Shown: one piece after another, positions 20,202 through 27,762 of the stretch
Position numbering within the stretch: the first letter of the stretch is position 1
Layout of the letters: every line of letters begins with the position of its first letter
Source: DATBQN01 sp963799925
Lineage (GTDB): Bacteria > Acidobacteriota > Thermoanaerobaculia > Multivoradales > UBA5704
NCBI GenBank assembly: GCA_963799925.1
Contig: CAWCYZ010000002.1
Span: 372,001 to 436,000, forward strand
Direction of reading: 5' to 3'
DNA length: 64,000 bases
Position numbers and translations under genes: made by a program
Notes under the pieces: model-generated
The model's input: only the letters and a program-made list of their open reading frames with translations
What the model was told of the DNA's origin: nothing
Database searches by the model: none

Positions 20202-20920
20202 CCTCCCGGCACGGGCTTGCCGGGCGGCTTTCCGGGCGGCTGCCCAGGCGGCTGCCCAGGTGGCTGACCAGGTGGCTGACCAGGTATCAAGCCGAGCTCG
20301 CGCGCCCGCTTGCGGACGTCCGACGCGCGATGGATCTCCTGCGAGCTGAAGCGCTCCTCGCGCCAGGGGTCGCCGTAGGTGTGATACCCGTTCTCCTCCC
20401 AGAAACCGCGCCGGTCGTCGGGCAGGAGCTCGAAACCGTGCACCCACTTGGCGCTCTTCCAGGCATAGAGATGAGGGACGACGAGCCGCACCGGCCCGCC
20501 GTGCTCGACCGGCAGCGGCCGGCCGTTGTGGGTGTCGGCGAGGAGGGCGCGCTCGGAGAGCAGGTCCTCGAGCGGCAGGTTGGTGGTGTAACCGCCGTAG
20601 CAGTGGACGAGGACGAAGGCGGCCTCGGGCAGCACCTCGGCGCCGGCGAGGACGGCGCGGGTCGAGACTCCCTCCCAACCGTTGTCGAGGGTCGAGAAGC
20701 GGGTGACGCAGTGGAAGTCCGCCGTCACCGCCGCCCGCGGCAGCGCCTGGAAGTCGGCCCAGGAGAGGATCGCCTCTTGGGCGACCAGCCCCGAGACGCG
20801 GAAGCTCCACGCCTCCGGCGCGATCCGCGGCGTCTCGCCGTAGGAGAGGACCGGCCACTTCTCGGTGACGTACTGCCCCGGCGGCACGCGCGCGTCGCCG
20901 GTGCGGGGGCTGTCGTCCAT
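20198..20920 (-). CDS. Molybdopterin-dependent oxidoreductase (sulfite-oxidase fold)
   Basis: A 240-residue protein of the oxidoreductase molybdopterin-binding family. The Mo-ligating cysteine is probably C71 in DFHCVTRFSTLDNGWEGVS, and the pterin-binding block HGGPVRLVVPHLYAWKSAKW follows. Unlike MsrP/YedY there is no Tat signal, so it should be cytoplasmic. The C-terminus is a repetitive (GQPP)n tail encoded by a 12-bp tandem repeat. I chose ATG 20920 over the open frame to 21004. It diverges from the cysM operon, which hints at sulfur metabolism. Confidence 0.8.
   Translation of the reverse strand: MDDSPRTGDARVPPGQYVTEKWPVLSYGETPRIAPEAWSFRVSGLVAQEAILSWADFQALPRAAVTADFHCVTRFSTLDNGWEGVSTRAVLAGAEVLPEAAFVLVHCYGGYTTNLPLEDLLSERALLADTHNGRPLPVEHGGPVRLVVPHLYAWKSAKWVHGFELLPDDRRGFWEENGYHTYGDPWREERFSSQEIHRASDVRKRARELGLIPGQPPGQPPGQPPGQPPGKPPGKPVPGG
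20220..20279. repeat. Five-copy 12-bp tandem repeat encoding GQPP/GKPP units
   Basis: Five copies of a 12-mer (CCGGGCGGCTTT, CCGGGCGGCTGC, CCAGGCGGCTGC, then CCAGGTGGCTGA twice) lie at the 3' end of the molybdopterin oxidoreductase gene. The copies change step by step along the array, as in a slippage-expanded microsatellite. Copy number changes would keep the frame. Confidence 0.8.
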
Positions 20921-21013
20921 GGGGACTCCTCGCCTGCTGAGATCGGGCTGCCGAGATCCTGCGGATCTTCCGCCGACCGGCTTAGGATAGCCGACCTGGC
21001 GCACCTGGAATAA

Positions 21014-21030
21014 GTGACGAAGGACGTCAC
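21014..21030. promoter_or_regulatory. Inverted repeat in the cysM / molybdopterin gene divergent region
   Basis: GTGAC (21014-21018) and GTCAC (21026-21030) flank a 7-base centre in the 185-base divergent region, with extra partial pairing outside. The size fits a dimeric repressor or activator site controlling the cysteine operon. There is no direct evidence of binding. Confidence 0.4.
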
Positions 21031-21105
21031 CTTTACTCCACGAGAGCCTCTGGAATGCCGGTCGGACTCGGGGGCGAACGACAGGAGCCGTTGCCGGAGA
21101 GCGCG

Positions 21106-22107
21106 ATGACCGCCTTGGCTTTAGGGGACCAGCGGCAGGACGAGGCGGACGAGCGGCGGCCAGCCCCGGCCGGCCGCGACCGGCCCTTGACGCTCGTCGA
21201 GCTGATCGGCGGCACGCCGCTCCTCGACCTCTCCGCGCTGACCGGCAGGGAGGAGGTCCGGCTCTTCGCCAAGGCCGAGTACGCCAACCCCGGCGGCTCG
21301 GTCAAGGACCGCCCGGCCCTCTCGATGATCGAGGACGCCGAGCGCCGCGGCCTGATCGCGCCCGGCGGGCCGCGGCGCATCCTCGACGCCACCTCGGGCA
21401 ACACCGGCATCGCCTACGCCATGATCGGCGCCGCGCGGCGCATCCCGGTCACCCTCTGCCTGCCCGAGAGCGCCAGCGACGAGCGGAAGAAGATCCTCGC
21501 CGCCTACGGCGCCGAGCTCCGCCTCACCGATCCGCTCGCCGGCAGCGACGGCGCCATCCTCGCGGCGCGGCAGCTCGCCGCCGAGGACCCCGAGCGCTAC
21601 GCCTACCTCGACCAGTACGGCAACGCCGAGAACTGGCGCGCCCACTACCGCACGACCGGGCCCGAGATCTGGCGCCAGACCGGCGGCGCGCTCACCCACT
21701 TCGTCACCGGCCTGGGCACCAGCGGCACCTTCATGGGTGTAGGCCGCTACCTGCGGCAGAAAGAGCGGCAGCCGGCGCGCGGACGGGCGGCCGCCGTGCG
21801 GCTGATCTCGGTCGAGCCGGACGGCCCCTTCCACGGCCTCGAGGGAATGAAGCACATGGCCTCCGCGATCGTGCCGCCGATCTACGACCCCCGGCTCGCC
21901 GACGAGGCGCGCGAGGTGTCGACCGAGGCGGCCTACGCCATGGTCAAGCGCCTGGCGCGCGAGGCCGGCCTCCTGGTGGGGGTCTCGGCGGGCGCCAACG
22001 TCGCGGCGGCCCTCGGCGTCGCCGCCGAGCTCGACTCCGGCACCGTGGTCACCGTCCTCTGCGACAATGCCGACAAGTACCTCTCCGAGCACTTCTGGGA
22101 GGATTGA
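21106..22107 (+). CDS. cysM: Cysteine synthase, CysM-type, CysO-dependent
   Basis: A PLP enzyme of about 333 residues of the cysteine synthase family. The PLP lysine lies in NPGGSVKDRPALSMI, the substrate loop is ATSGNTGIAYAM and the phosphate-binding loop is GLGTSGTFMG. It is followed by a JAMM protease, a ThiS-like carrier and a MoeB-rhodanese gene, the same set as mec-cysO-cysM plus moeZ of Mycobacterium. It therefore probably uses the carrier thiocarboxylate as sulfur donor. GGAG precedes ATG 21106; ATG 21055 would add 17 residues. Confidence 0.9.
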   Translation: MTALALGDQRQDEADERRPAPAGRDRPLTLVELIGGTPLLDLSALTGREEVRLFAKAEYANPGGSVKDRPALSMIEDAERRGLIAPGGPRRILDATSGNTGIAYAMIGAARRIPVTLCLPESASDERKKILAAYGAELRLTDPLAGSDGAILAARQLAAEDPERYAYLDQYGNAENWRAHYRTTGPEIWRQTGGALTHFVTGLGTSGTFMGVGRYLRQKERQPARGRAAAVRLISVEPDGPFHGLEGMKHMASAIVPPIYDPRLADEAREVSTEAAYAMVKRLAREAGLLVGVSAGANVAAALGVAAELDSGTVVTVLCDNADKYLSEHFWED

Positions 22108-22143
22108 GCTCCGAGGTTCAAGAATCCGAGGTTCAAAGATCCC

Positions 22144-22629
22144 ATGAGCCGCCGTCTCGTCATCTCCCCCCGCCACCTGCAGACGATCGGGCTGCACGGC
22201 AGCTCGACCTATCCCGAGGAGTGCTGCGGCGTGCTGATCGGCCATCCGGCGGACGCCGCCGGCACGACGCTCGTCGAGCGCCTGCTCTCGGTCGACAACG
22301 AGCGCGGCGACAGCCGGCACAACCGCTACGTCATCGCCCCCGAGACCGTCCTCGCCGCGCAGCGCGAGGCGCGCGCCGCCGGGCTCGAGATCGTCGGCTA
22401 CTACCATTCCCATCCCGACCATCCGGCGCGGCCGAGCGACTTCGACCGCGAGCACGCCTGGCCGGGGCTGTCCTACCTCATCGTCGCCGTCGAGCGCGGC
22501 CGGGTGGCCGACGCGCGGAGCTGGCGCCTGGCCGACGACCGCGGGCGCTTCGACGAGGAGACGATCGATCAGGCCGACGGCGCCGCCGCCGCGGCGAGCG
22601 CTGTCGGCGCGCGCAAGGAGGCTTCTTAA
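22144..22629 (+). CDS. mec: JAMM metallopeptidase, Mec/CysO-cysteine hydrolase type
   Basis: A 161-residue JAB1/MPN metalloprotease. The catalytic glutamate lies in YPEECCGVLIG and the zinc motif is YYHSHPDHPARPSDFD (H-x-H-x10-D), all intact. In Mycobacterium the homologue releases cysteine from the CysO-cysteine adduct; in Pseudomonas QbsD a homologue trims residues after the carrier GG. Both roles are possible here because the adjacent carrier ends in GG-AR. It is one base upstream of cysO and 36 bases after cysM. Confidence 0.9.
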   Translation: MSRRLVISPRHLQTIGLHGSSTYPEECCGVLIGHPADAAGTTLVERLLSVDNERGDSRHNRYVIAPETVLAAQREARAAGLEIVGYYHSHPDHPARPSDFDREHAWPGLSYLIVAVERGRVADARSWRLADDRGRFDEETIDQADGAAAAASAVGARKEAS

Positions 22630-22630
22630 A

Positions 22631-22912
22631 GTGAGCGTGACCATCCAGATCCCCACACCGCTGCGCCGTTTCACCGGCGAGCAGGCCGAGATCGAGGTCC
22701 AGGGGCAGACGGTGGGGGAGGCCCTGCGCGACCTCACCCGCCAGCACCCCGCCCTCGAGCGCCACATCTACAACGAGCAGGGCGCGCTGCGGAGCTTCGT
22801 CAACCTGTTCCTCAACGACGAGGACGTCCGCCACCTCGGGCGCGACGCGACGCCGATCGGGCCCGGCGACACGCTGTCGATCATCCCCTCGATCGCGGGA
22901 GGTGCGCGGTGA
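22631..22912 (+). CDS. cysO: ThiS/MoaD-like sulfur carrier protein CysO
   Basis: A 93-residue ubiquitin-fold sulfur carrier. It has the MoaD-type LFLNDEDVRHLG block and C-terminal SIIPSIAGGAR. The GG is followed by Ala-Arg, so the tail must be trimmed before adenylation by MoeZ, unlike carriers that end in GG. GTG is the start, one base after the mec stop. Its last four bases overlap the moeZ start. It should carry sulfur as a C-terminal thiocarboxylate for CysM. Confidence 0.88.
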   Translation: MSVTIQIPTPLRRFTGEQAEIEVQGQTVGEALRDLTRQHPALERHIYNEQGALRSFVNLFLNDEDVRHLGRDATPIGPGDTLSIIPSIAGGAR

Positions 22913-24097
22913 CGCTGCTCGCGGACGAGAGACGGCTCGACGACGTCGAGGACCTCCCGGAGCTGGAGCCGCGGGAGATCCGGCGCTACAGCCGCCACCT
23001 CATCATGCCGGAGGTCGGCATGGAGGGGCAGCGGCGCCTGAAGGCGGCGAAGGTGCTGATGATCGGCGCCGGCGGCCTCGGCTCGCCGCTCGGCCTCTAC
23101 CTGGCCGCGGCGGGCGTCGGGACCCTCGGGGTCGCCGACTTCGACGTCGTCGACGAGACCAACCTCCACCGCCAGATCCTCTTCAGCGGCACCGACGTCG
23201 GCCGGCCGAAGCTCGACGCCGCGCTCGCCCGCCTGCACGAGGTGAACCCGTACATCCAGCTCGTGCCGCACAAGCTGCGGCTCGACTCGTCGAACGCGCT
23301 CGAGCTCTTCGCGCCGTACGACATCATCGTCGACGGCACCGACAACTTCCCCACCCGCTATCTGGTCAACGACGCCTGCGTGCTCTCCGGCAAGCCCAAC
23401 GTCTACGGCTCGATCTTCCGTTTCGAGGGGCAGGTGTCGATCTTCTGGGGCGCCCAGGGGACCCTGCTACCGCTGCCTCTTCCCCGAGCCGCCGCCGCCC
23501 GGCCTCGTACCCTCCTGCGCCGAGGGCGGGGTTCTCGGCGTCCTGCCGGGGATCATCGGCTCGCTGCAGGCGAACGAGGTGATCAAGCTCATCGTCGGCG
23601 CCGGCGACCCGATGATCGGCCGCCTCCTCCTCTTCGACGCGCTCAAGATGAAGTTCCGCGAGCTCAAGCTGCGCAAGGACCCCGCCTGCCCGATCTGCTC
23701 CGCGAACCCCACCCAGCACGGGCTGATCGACTACGCCGAGTTCTGCGGCATCCCGGCCGAGCCGGAGAACGTCGCCAACGACTTCGACGTCCAGGTCGAC
23801 GAGCTCAAGCGCTGGAAGGACGAGGGGAGGGACGTCACCCTCCTCGACGTCCGCACGCCGCAGGAGTGGCAGATCGCCCGCATCGAGGGCGCCAAGCTCA
23901 TCCCCCTGCAGGATCTCCCCGACCGCCTGGGCGAGCTCGACTCGGCCGCCAACCTGGTCGTCTACTGCCACCACGGCCCGCGCTCCACCCAGGCCGTGCG
24001 CTTCCTGCGCCAGATCGGCTTCGCCCGAGCGCGCAACCTCGCCGGCGGCATCGAAGCCTGGAGCCGCGACATCGACCGCTCGGTGCCGCGGTATTAG
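22909..24097 (+). CDS. moeZ: MoeZ: E1-like adenylyltransferase plus rhodanese (one frameshift)
   Basis: A protein of about 396 residues that adenylates and sulfurates the carrier. The E1-like part has the ATP loop MIGAGGLGSPLGLYL, FDVVDETNLHRQILF and zinc cysteines CYRC and CPIC. The C-terminal rhodanese has the active-site loop VVYCHHGPRS. One surplus base near 23465 splits it: removing it gives GAQGPCYRCLFPEPPPPG across the join. The GTG start overlaps the cysO stop. It completes the four-gene cysteine cluster. Confidence 0.85.
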
Positions 24098-24132
24098 AGA
24101 AGGTGGTAGGGTGAAATCGGAGGTCTGCCGCC

Positions 24133-24441
24133 ATGACACCATGGCAATTGATCTTCTATACCGTTTTCAGTTGGCCAGGGATCTACGCTTCGCTGTGCCT
24201 CGCCGCCGCCGGCCTGCTCTTCAAGCGCCCCAGGTTGCTCGTCGCCGGCGCTCTCCTCGTCATTCCGTTCGGGCTCTATACCAGCACCTTCGTGGGACTC
24301 TACGGCCTGCCGCTCGTGACTCTCGCCCTCTATCTTGGCGCTCCGCTCCTCCTCCGCCGGGACCGCTCAATGGCCGCCCTGCTCGTCTTTCCCTTTTTCG
24401 CCACGGCCGCGACGATCAGGGCTATCGTGGCGCTCCAGTGA
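24133..24441 (+). CDS. Small three-helix membrane protein
   Basis: A 102-residue hydrophobic protein with about three to four membrane segments (WPGIYASLCLAAAGLLF, LLVAGALLVIPFGLY, LPLVTLALYLGAPLLL). There is a GGAGG ribosome-binding site before the ATG. I do not recognise a family. It stands 35 bases downstream of moeZ and may be the last gene of that transcript. Base composition is slightly less GC-rich than its neighbours. Confidence 0.55.
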   Translation: MTPWQLIFYTVFSWPGIYASLCLAAAGLLFKRPRLLVAGALLVIPFGLYTSTFVGLYGLPLVTLALYLGAPLLLRRDRSMAALLVFPFFATAATIRAIVALQ

Positions 24442-24556
24442 CGGCGGTGCAGATGAGGAGTGGCGGGCCGCTGTTCTGCAGGGAAGAGGAGCAGTAGCGG
24501 CTGCATAGGGGTGCCTACCCTCCAGCGGACGGCTGGGCTCTCGCTATACTGAACGG

Positions 24557-24835
24557 GTGGATCTGACCGCTCTCCCCGGTGGCGACCTCGTGCAGCAGGG
24601 GATCGAGGATCTCGCGCGCGGAATCGAGTCCCTGCCGGCTCTCCTGGTTTCGATCGGCGCGCCACGCCTTCGCCGCATCGGCCTGCCGGTGCCTGACCAG
24701 GCGTTTCCTTCCCCCGAGCACCGCCTCTACCTGAAGCTCGCCGAGACCGACAGCGACTCCGCCCACTCCCGCTACAACGCCCTCGTGCAAAGGCTCGTCA
24801 GCTTCGAGAACGCGGCCGAATGCGGCGGCTGGTAG
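24557..24835 (+). CDS. Unknown protein paired with a nucleotidyltransferase
   Basis: A 92-residue soluble protein starting with GTG, six bases after TATACT, which suggests a leaderless mRNA. It contains a leucine-rich central helix region and the motif SDSAHSRYNALVQRLVSFEN. It overlaps the next gene by 16 bases, as antitoxin-toxin partners often do. I do not recognise the family. The role as the partner of the nucleotidyltransferase is inference from the coupling. Confidence 0.5.
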   Translation: MDLTALPGGDLVQQGIEDLARGIESLPALLVSIGAPRLRRIGLPVPDQAFPSPEHRLYLKLAETDSDSAHSRYNALVQRLVSFENAAECGGW

Positions 24836-25356
24836 ACGCGGAGCGGATCCGGCTGTTCATGAAGGCCTTGGGCGACGAGGCCGATGGTGAGACGCGCCTG
24901 TACTTCGCCGGGGGCGCGACGGCGGTCCTCATGGGATGGCGGGCGAGCACGGTCGACGTGGACATCCAGATGGACCCCGAGTCCGACCGGCTCTATCGCG
25001 CAATTCCCCAGCTCAAGGAGCGCCTGGACTTGAACGTCGAGCTGGCATCGCCCGACCGGTTCATCCCGGCGGTCCCCGGCTGGCAGGAGCGGAGCGCGTT
25101 CATCGCCCGCGAGGGCCGCATCTCCTTCTACCACTACGATCTCTATGCCCAGGCTCTCGCCAAGATCCATCGCGGGCATACCCAAGACCTCAGGGACGTC
25201 GAGGAGATGCTCGCGCGCGGCCTGATCGAGCGCTCCGAGATCCTCTGCCGGTTCGAGGAGATCGAGCCCGACCTCTACCGCTTCCCGGCCGTCGACCCCG
25301 CGACGTTCCGGCGGAGGGTCGAGGAGGTGGCACGATCGAGCGAGCTGGCACCGTAG
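24820..25356 (+). CDS. Nucleotidyltransferase-fold protein (DUF6036-like)
   Basis: A 178-residue protein with the minimal nucleotidyltransferase signature: FAGGATAVLMGWRASTVDVD followed by IQMDPESD, the G-G-x12-D-x-D arrangement. A second conserved stretch, FYHYDLYAQALAKIHRGHTQD, matches the downstream part of AbiEii/DUF6036-type proteins. Such enzymes act as toxins that add nucleotides to tRNA or to partner proteins. It overlaps the preceding small gene by 16 bases. The target is unknown. Confidence 0.7.
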   Translation: MRRLVDAERIRLFMKALGDEADGETRLYFAGGATAVLMGWRASTVDVDIQMDPESDRLYRAIPQLKERLDLNVELASPDRFIPAVPGWQERSAFIAREGRISFYHYDLYAQALAKIHRGHTQDLRDVEEMLARGLIERSEILCRFEEIEPDLYRFPAVDPATFRRRVEEVARSSELAP

Positions 25357-25400
25357 CTTGGGGGTGACCAGGGTCGAAGCGCATCTCATCGCGAATTCTC

Positions 25401-25406
25401 TATAAT
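25401..25406 (+). promoter_or_regulatory. Consensus -10 box of the Cys-rich peptide gene
   Basis: A perfect TATAAT in an AT-rich island (25391-25416) stands 48 bases before the ATG at 25455. No good -35 hexamer is seen 16-19 bases upstream, so the promoter may need an activator. Confidence 0.5.
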
Positions 25407-25454
25407 AGATTTTCGCGATGCGGCTTCTCCGCTCGCCTCTGAAAGGAGACTCGG

Positions 25455-25772
25455 ATGCGCAACCCCCGCCTGATCCTCTGCACCTTGGCCCTGCTCCTCG
25501 CGGTCGCGCTCTCGCCGGGCCTGGCCGCCGCCTCGCCCGCGCAGCCCACCGCGCTTCCGGCCGTGTCGGCGGCCTGCCCGGCGCCGCCGGCGGTGACGGC
25601 CGGCACCGGCTCGGCGGCGGCCGTCGCGATACCGACGTGGACCCCGGCACCGCAGCCCGTCGTCGCCTGCACCCAGATCTGCTGCACCTCGAGCTCCCAG
25701 TGCCGAGCGGCTTGCGGCCAGCCCGCGAGCTGCGCCGGCAAAGGCAGCTGCAAACACTGCCTCATCTTCTGA
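25455..25772 (+). CDS. Short secreted cysteine-rich protein
   Basis: A 105-residue protein with a signal peptide (LILCTLALLLAVALSPGLAAA), an Ala/Pro-rich middle and a C-terminal 35 residues holding eight cysteines (ACTQICC, CRAACGQPASCAG, CKHC). It is likely exported and disulfide bonded or metal binding. GGAG precedes the ATG and a consensus TATAAT lies upstream. It resembles in style, though not by alignment, the larger Cys-rich secreted protein at 31052. I cannot assign a family. Confidence 0.65.
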   Translation: MRNPRLILCTLALLLAVALSPGLAAASPAQPTALPAVSAACPAPPAVTAGTGSAAAVAIPTWTPAPQPVVACTQICCTSSSQCRAACGQPASCAGKGSCKHCLIF

Positions 25773-25840
25773 GGCCGGGATCCGTTTGGATGACGATACA
25801 TTCAATATATCGACTTCCGCGGTGATTTCCCGCCCATCCC

Positions 25841-25888
25841 AAAAAACGAAGCGCGGCGCTCCGGTTCCCCCGGGGCGCCGCGCTCCTG
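25841..25888 (-). terminator. Strong intrinsic terminator of the aa3 oxidase operon
   Basis: AGCGCGGCGC (25850-25859) pairs with GCGCCGCGCT (25875-25884). Read on the minus strand the stem is followed by TTCGTTTTTT, an ideal rho-independent terminator 20 bases past the coxB stop. In the plus direction CCTGGTTTT follows, so it may also end the Cys-rich gene. Confidence 0.85.
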
Positions 25889-25902
25889 GTTTTCAGCTGG
25901 GC

Positions 25903-26805
25903 TTATTTCGTCGCGGGGGCCGCGGGCTTGGCCGTCGAGGCGGCCGGCGGCGCGGTCGAGGACGGCGCGGCCGGCGTGACCGCGCCCCCCGGCGTCGCCG
26001 GCGCGGCGACAGCCGGGGCCGCCGCCACCTTCGGGGCATTGTCGTTCAGCCACTTCTGGTAGTCGGCCGGGGTGTCGATCGAGTAGTAGCCGCGCATGCG
26101 GTAGTGGCTCGGACCGCAGAGCTGGGCGCAGGCGATCTCCCAGCAGGTGTGGTTGGCGGCGCAGCCGGGGAAGAGGGCCGTCGCCGGGGTGACCATCGTC
26201 GGCGTGAAGTAGATCGGGATCACCATGCCGGGGATGGCGTCCTGCTTGACCCGCATGTAGGGCAGGAAGAAGCTGTGGATCACGTCCTTGCTGGAGAGCT
26301 TGATCAGCACCGGCTTGTTGACCGGCAGGTGGAGCTGGTTCAGCGTGACGATGTCGTCCTTGCCGTGCGGGTCGTCCGGGTCGATCCCCAGCGGGTTGCT
26401 CTCGGCGTTGATGAACTTGGGATCGGTGCGGCCGAAGACGCCGTCGGCGCCGGGATACTGGACGTTCCAGGCGAACTGCTGCGCCACCACCTTGACCACC
26501 GTCGCCTGGTCCTCGCGCGGCACCACGCCGACGCGCTGGGCCCAGATCGGCACCGCGAAGCCGACCAGGAGGACCGCCTCGATGAGCGCGATCGCCGCCT
26601 CGCCGTAGGTCGAGAAGTGGCTCTTCGCCCCCTCGTAGCTCGCCACCGGGTTGCGCCCCTTGCGGAAGCGGACGAGGGTGAAGAGGAAGAAGGCGCCCCA
26701 GCCGACGAAGAGCACCAGCATCAGCCAGTGCACGATGGCGGTCAGGGAGTCGAGCTGCGCGCCGTGGGCGGAGGCGTTCAACGGGAGCCCGAGGAATCTC
26801 TCCAT
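25903..26805 (-). CDS. coxB: Cytochrome c oxidase subunit II (no haem c domain)
   Basis: A 300-residue subunit II with two N-terminal membrane helices and a periplasmic CuA domain. CuA ligands are H177 (VIHSFFLP), C226 and C230 (CAQLC), H234 and M237. The usual glutamate between the cysteines is glutamine, and an extra cysteine pair (C215, C221 in CAANHTC) precedes the site. There is no CxxCH, so electrons must come from a separate carrier. The last 50 residues are an Ala/Pro tail. It is the last gene of the operon; its ATG directly abuts the upstream TAG. Confidence 0.93.
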   Translation of the reverse strand: MERFLGLPLNASAHGAQLDSLTAIVHWLMLVLFVGWGAFFLFTLVRFRKGRNPVASYEGAKSHFSTYGEAAIALIEAVLLVGFAVPIWAQRVGVVPREDQATVVKVVAQQFAWNVQYPGADGVFGRTDPKFINAESNPLGIDPDDPHGKDDIVTLNQLHLPVNKPVLIKLSSKDVIHSFFLPYMRVKQDAIPGMVIPIYFTPTMVTPATALFPGCAANHTCWEIACAQLCGPSHYRMRGYYSIDTPADYQKWLNDNAPKVAAAPAVAAPATPGGAVTPAAPSSTAPPAASTAKPAAPATK

Positions 26806-27141
26806 CTAGTCTTTCCCTCCATGGATGAGGCGCAAACGTCGGGCCGGCGCCGCGGTCGGCGGCGGCGGCAGGCGCTTCGAGCGCTGCCGGAAGTCCCAGA
26901 CGATCTTGACCACGCCGACCTGCACCAGGCCGACGACCGCGAGGAGCGCCAGGATCGCCCGGTTCTGGCCGTGGACCATCGGCGAGTCGGCGGCGCCGAA
27001 GCAGGCGGCGCAGGCGCCGGCGAGCCGCGGCAGGGCCATCGCGGCGGTCGCGGCGACGGCGGCCGCGCGGACGGCGAGGCTGCCCTGCGGCCTGTCTGAC
27101 GTCTTCGCGGTCGAGCTCGGAAACAGCGTGCAACGGGACAT
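26806..27141 (-). CDS. Small oxidase-operon membrane protein with CAACFG motif
   Basis: A 111-residue protein with a signal-like N-terminal helix ending in the motif ACAACFGAADSPM, then one membrane helix (ILALLAVVGLVQVGVVKIVW) and a basic tail. AAGGAG precedes ATG 27141. It sits between coxB and another small membrane gene inside the oxidase operon. I know no function; the location suggests an accessory or assembly role, perhaps through the cysteine pair. Confidence 0.6.
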   Translation of the reverse strand: MSRCTLFPSSTAKTSDRPQGSLAVRAAAVAATAAMALPRLAGACAACFGAADSPMVHGQNRAILALLAVVGLVQVGVVKIVWDFRQRSKRLPPPPTAAPARRLRLIHGGKD

Positions 27142-27188
27142 CGTGTCAGCTCCTTGACCCCTCGGCTCCGCTCGGCCGGCGCGGGCGC

Positions 27189-27404
27189 TCAATCCTCGGG
27201 GCCCATCTGGCGGAACTTGCGCCGCACCCGCACGAAGTAGACCACGAGCAGCGCGCCGAAGCCCAGGAAGAGCGCGGCGAGGGCGAGGCCGCTCGCCCCC
27301 TCGCCCGCCCGCCAGCTCGCGATCCCCCAGACGCCGACCCACGCCGCGAGGGCGATCGAGGCGGCGATGAAGACGAGGTGGAAGGAGCGCAGCGACAGGC
27401 TCAT
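27189..27404 (-). CDS. Small two-helix oxidase-operon protein
   Basis: A 71-residue protein with two membrane helices (LVFIAASIALAAWVGVWGI and GLALAALFLGFGALLVVYFV) and a basic C-terminus VRVRRKFRQMG. It is encoded between coxD and the CAACFG gene, same strand, with short gaps. It is probably a small structural or assembly subunit of the aa3 oxidase; this is inference from position. Confidence 0.6.
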   Translation of the reverse strand: MSLSLRSFHLVFIAASIALAAWVGVWGIASWRAGEGASGLALAALFLGFGALLVVYFVRVRRKFRQMGPED

Positions 27405-27440
27405 GGTCGGATCATCCTGGAGATCGTACGGGGGATCGTT

Positions 27441-27749
27441 CTACGGATGCATGATCCGCTGGTCGAAGTTGCCGAACGAGGGGACGATCATCAGCACGAT
27501 GAAGAAGAGGACGGTGAGGATGAGGATCGAGTAGATCGCCTTCCGCTCCGAGATGAGATGCATGAAATAGGCCGCCACGAGCGAGCCCTTGATGGTGGCG
27601 ATGAGGAGCGCGACGGCGATGGTGAGCGGCGTCGAGAGGTGGAGATAGCTCACCGTGACCGTGATGAGGGTGAGCATCATCAGGGCCCCGAAGACCGCGA
27701 CGTAGATCTTGGTCTGACGGCGGATCGCGACGGCGTCGTTGTGGTCCAT
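27441..27749 (-). CDS. coxD: Cytochrome c oxidase subunit IV (prokaryotic)
   Basis: A 102-residue protein with three membrane helices of the prokaryotic COX4/CyoD-like family. The core IKGSLVAAYFMHLISERK is the family signature between helices two and three. It stabilises the oxidase complex. It lies 13 bases downstream of coxC and 36 bases upstream of a small membrane gene in the same operon. Confidence 0.88.
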   Translation of the reverse strand: MDHNDAVAIRRQTKIYVAVFGALMMLTLITVTVSYLHLSTPLTIAVALLIATIKGSLVAAYFMHLISERKAIYSILILTVLFFIVLMIVPSFGNFDQRIMHP

Positions 27750-27762
27750 TCCTCGCGTCTCC

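Noticed and set aside
20220..20279. CRISPR-like array
   Set aside because: The 12-bp units have no spacers and encode an in-frame GQPP tail; no cas genes are present.
22909..24097. Programmed ribosomal frameshift in moeZ
   Set aside because: No slippery heptamer or conserved stop at the join; a single extra A explains the break, and similar breaks occur in unrelated genes.
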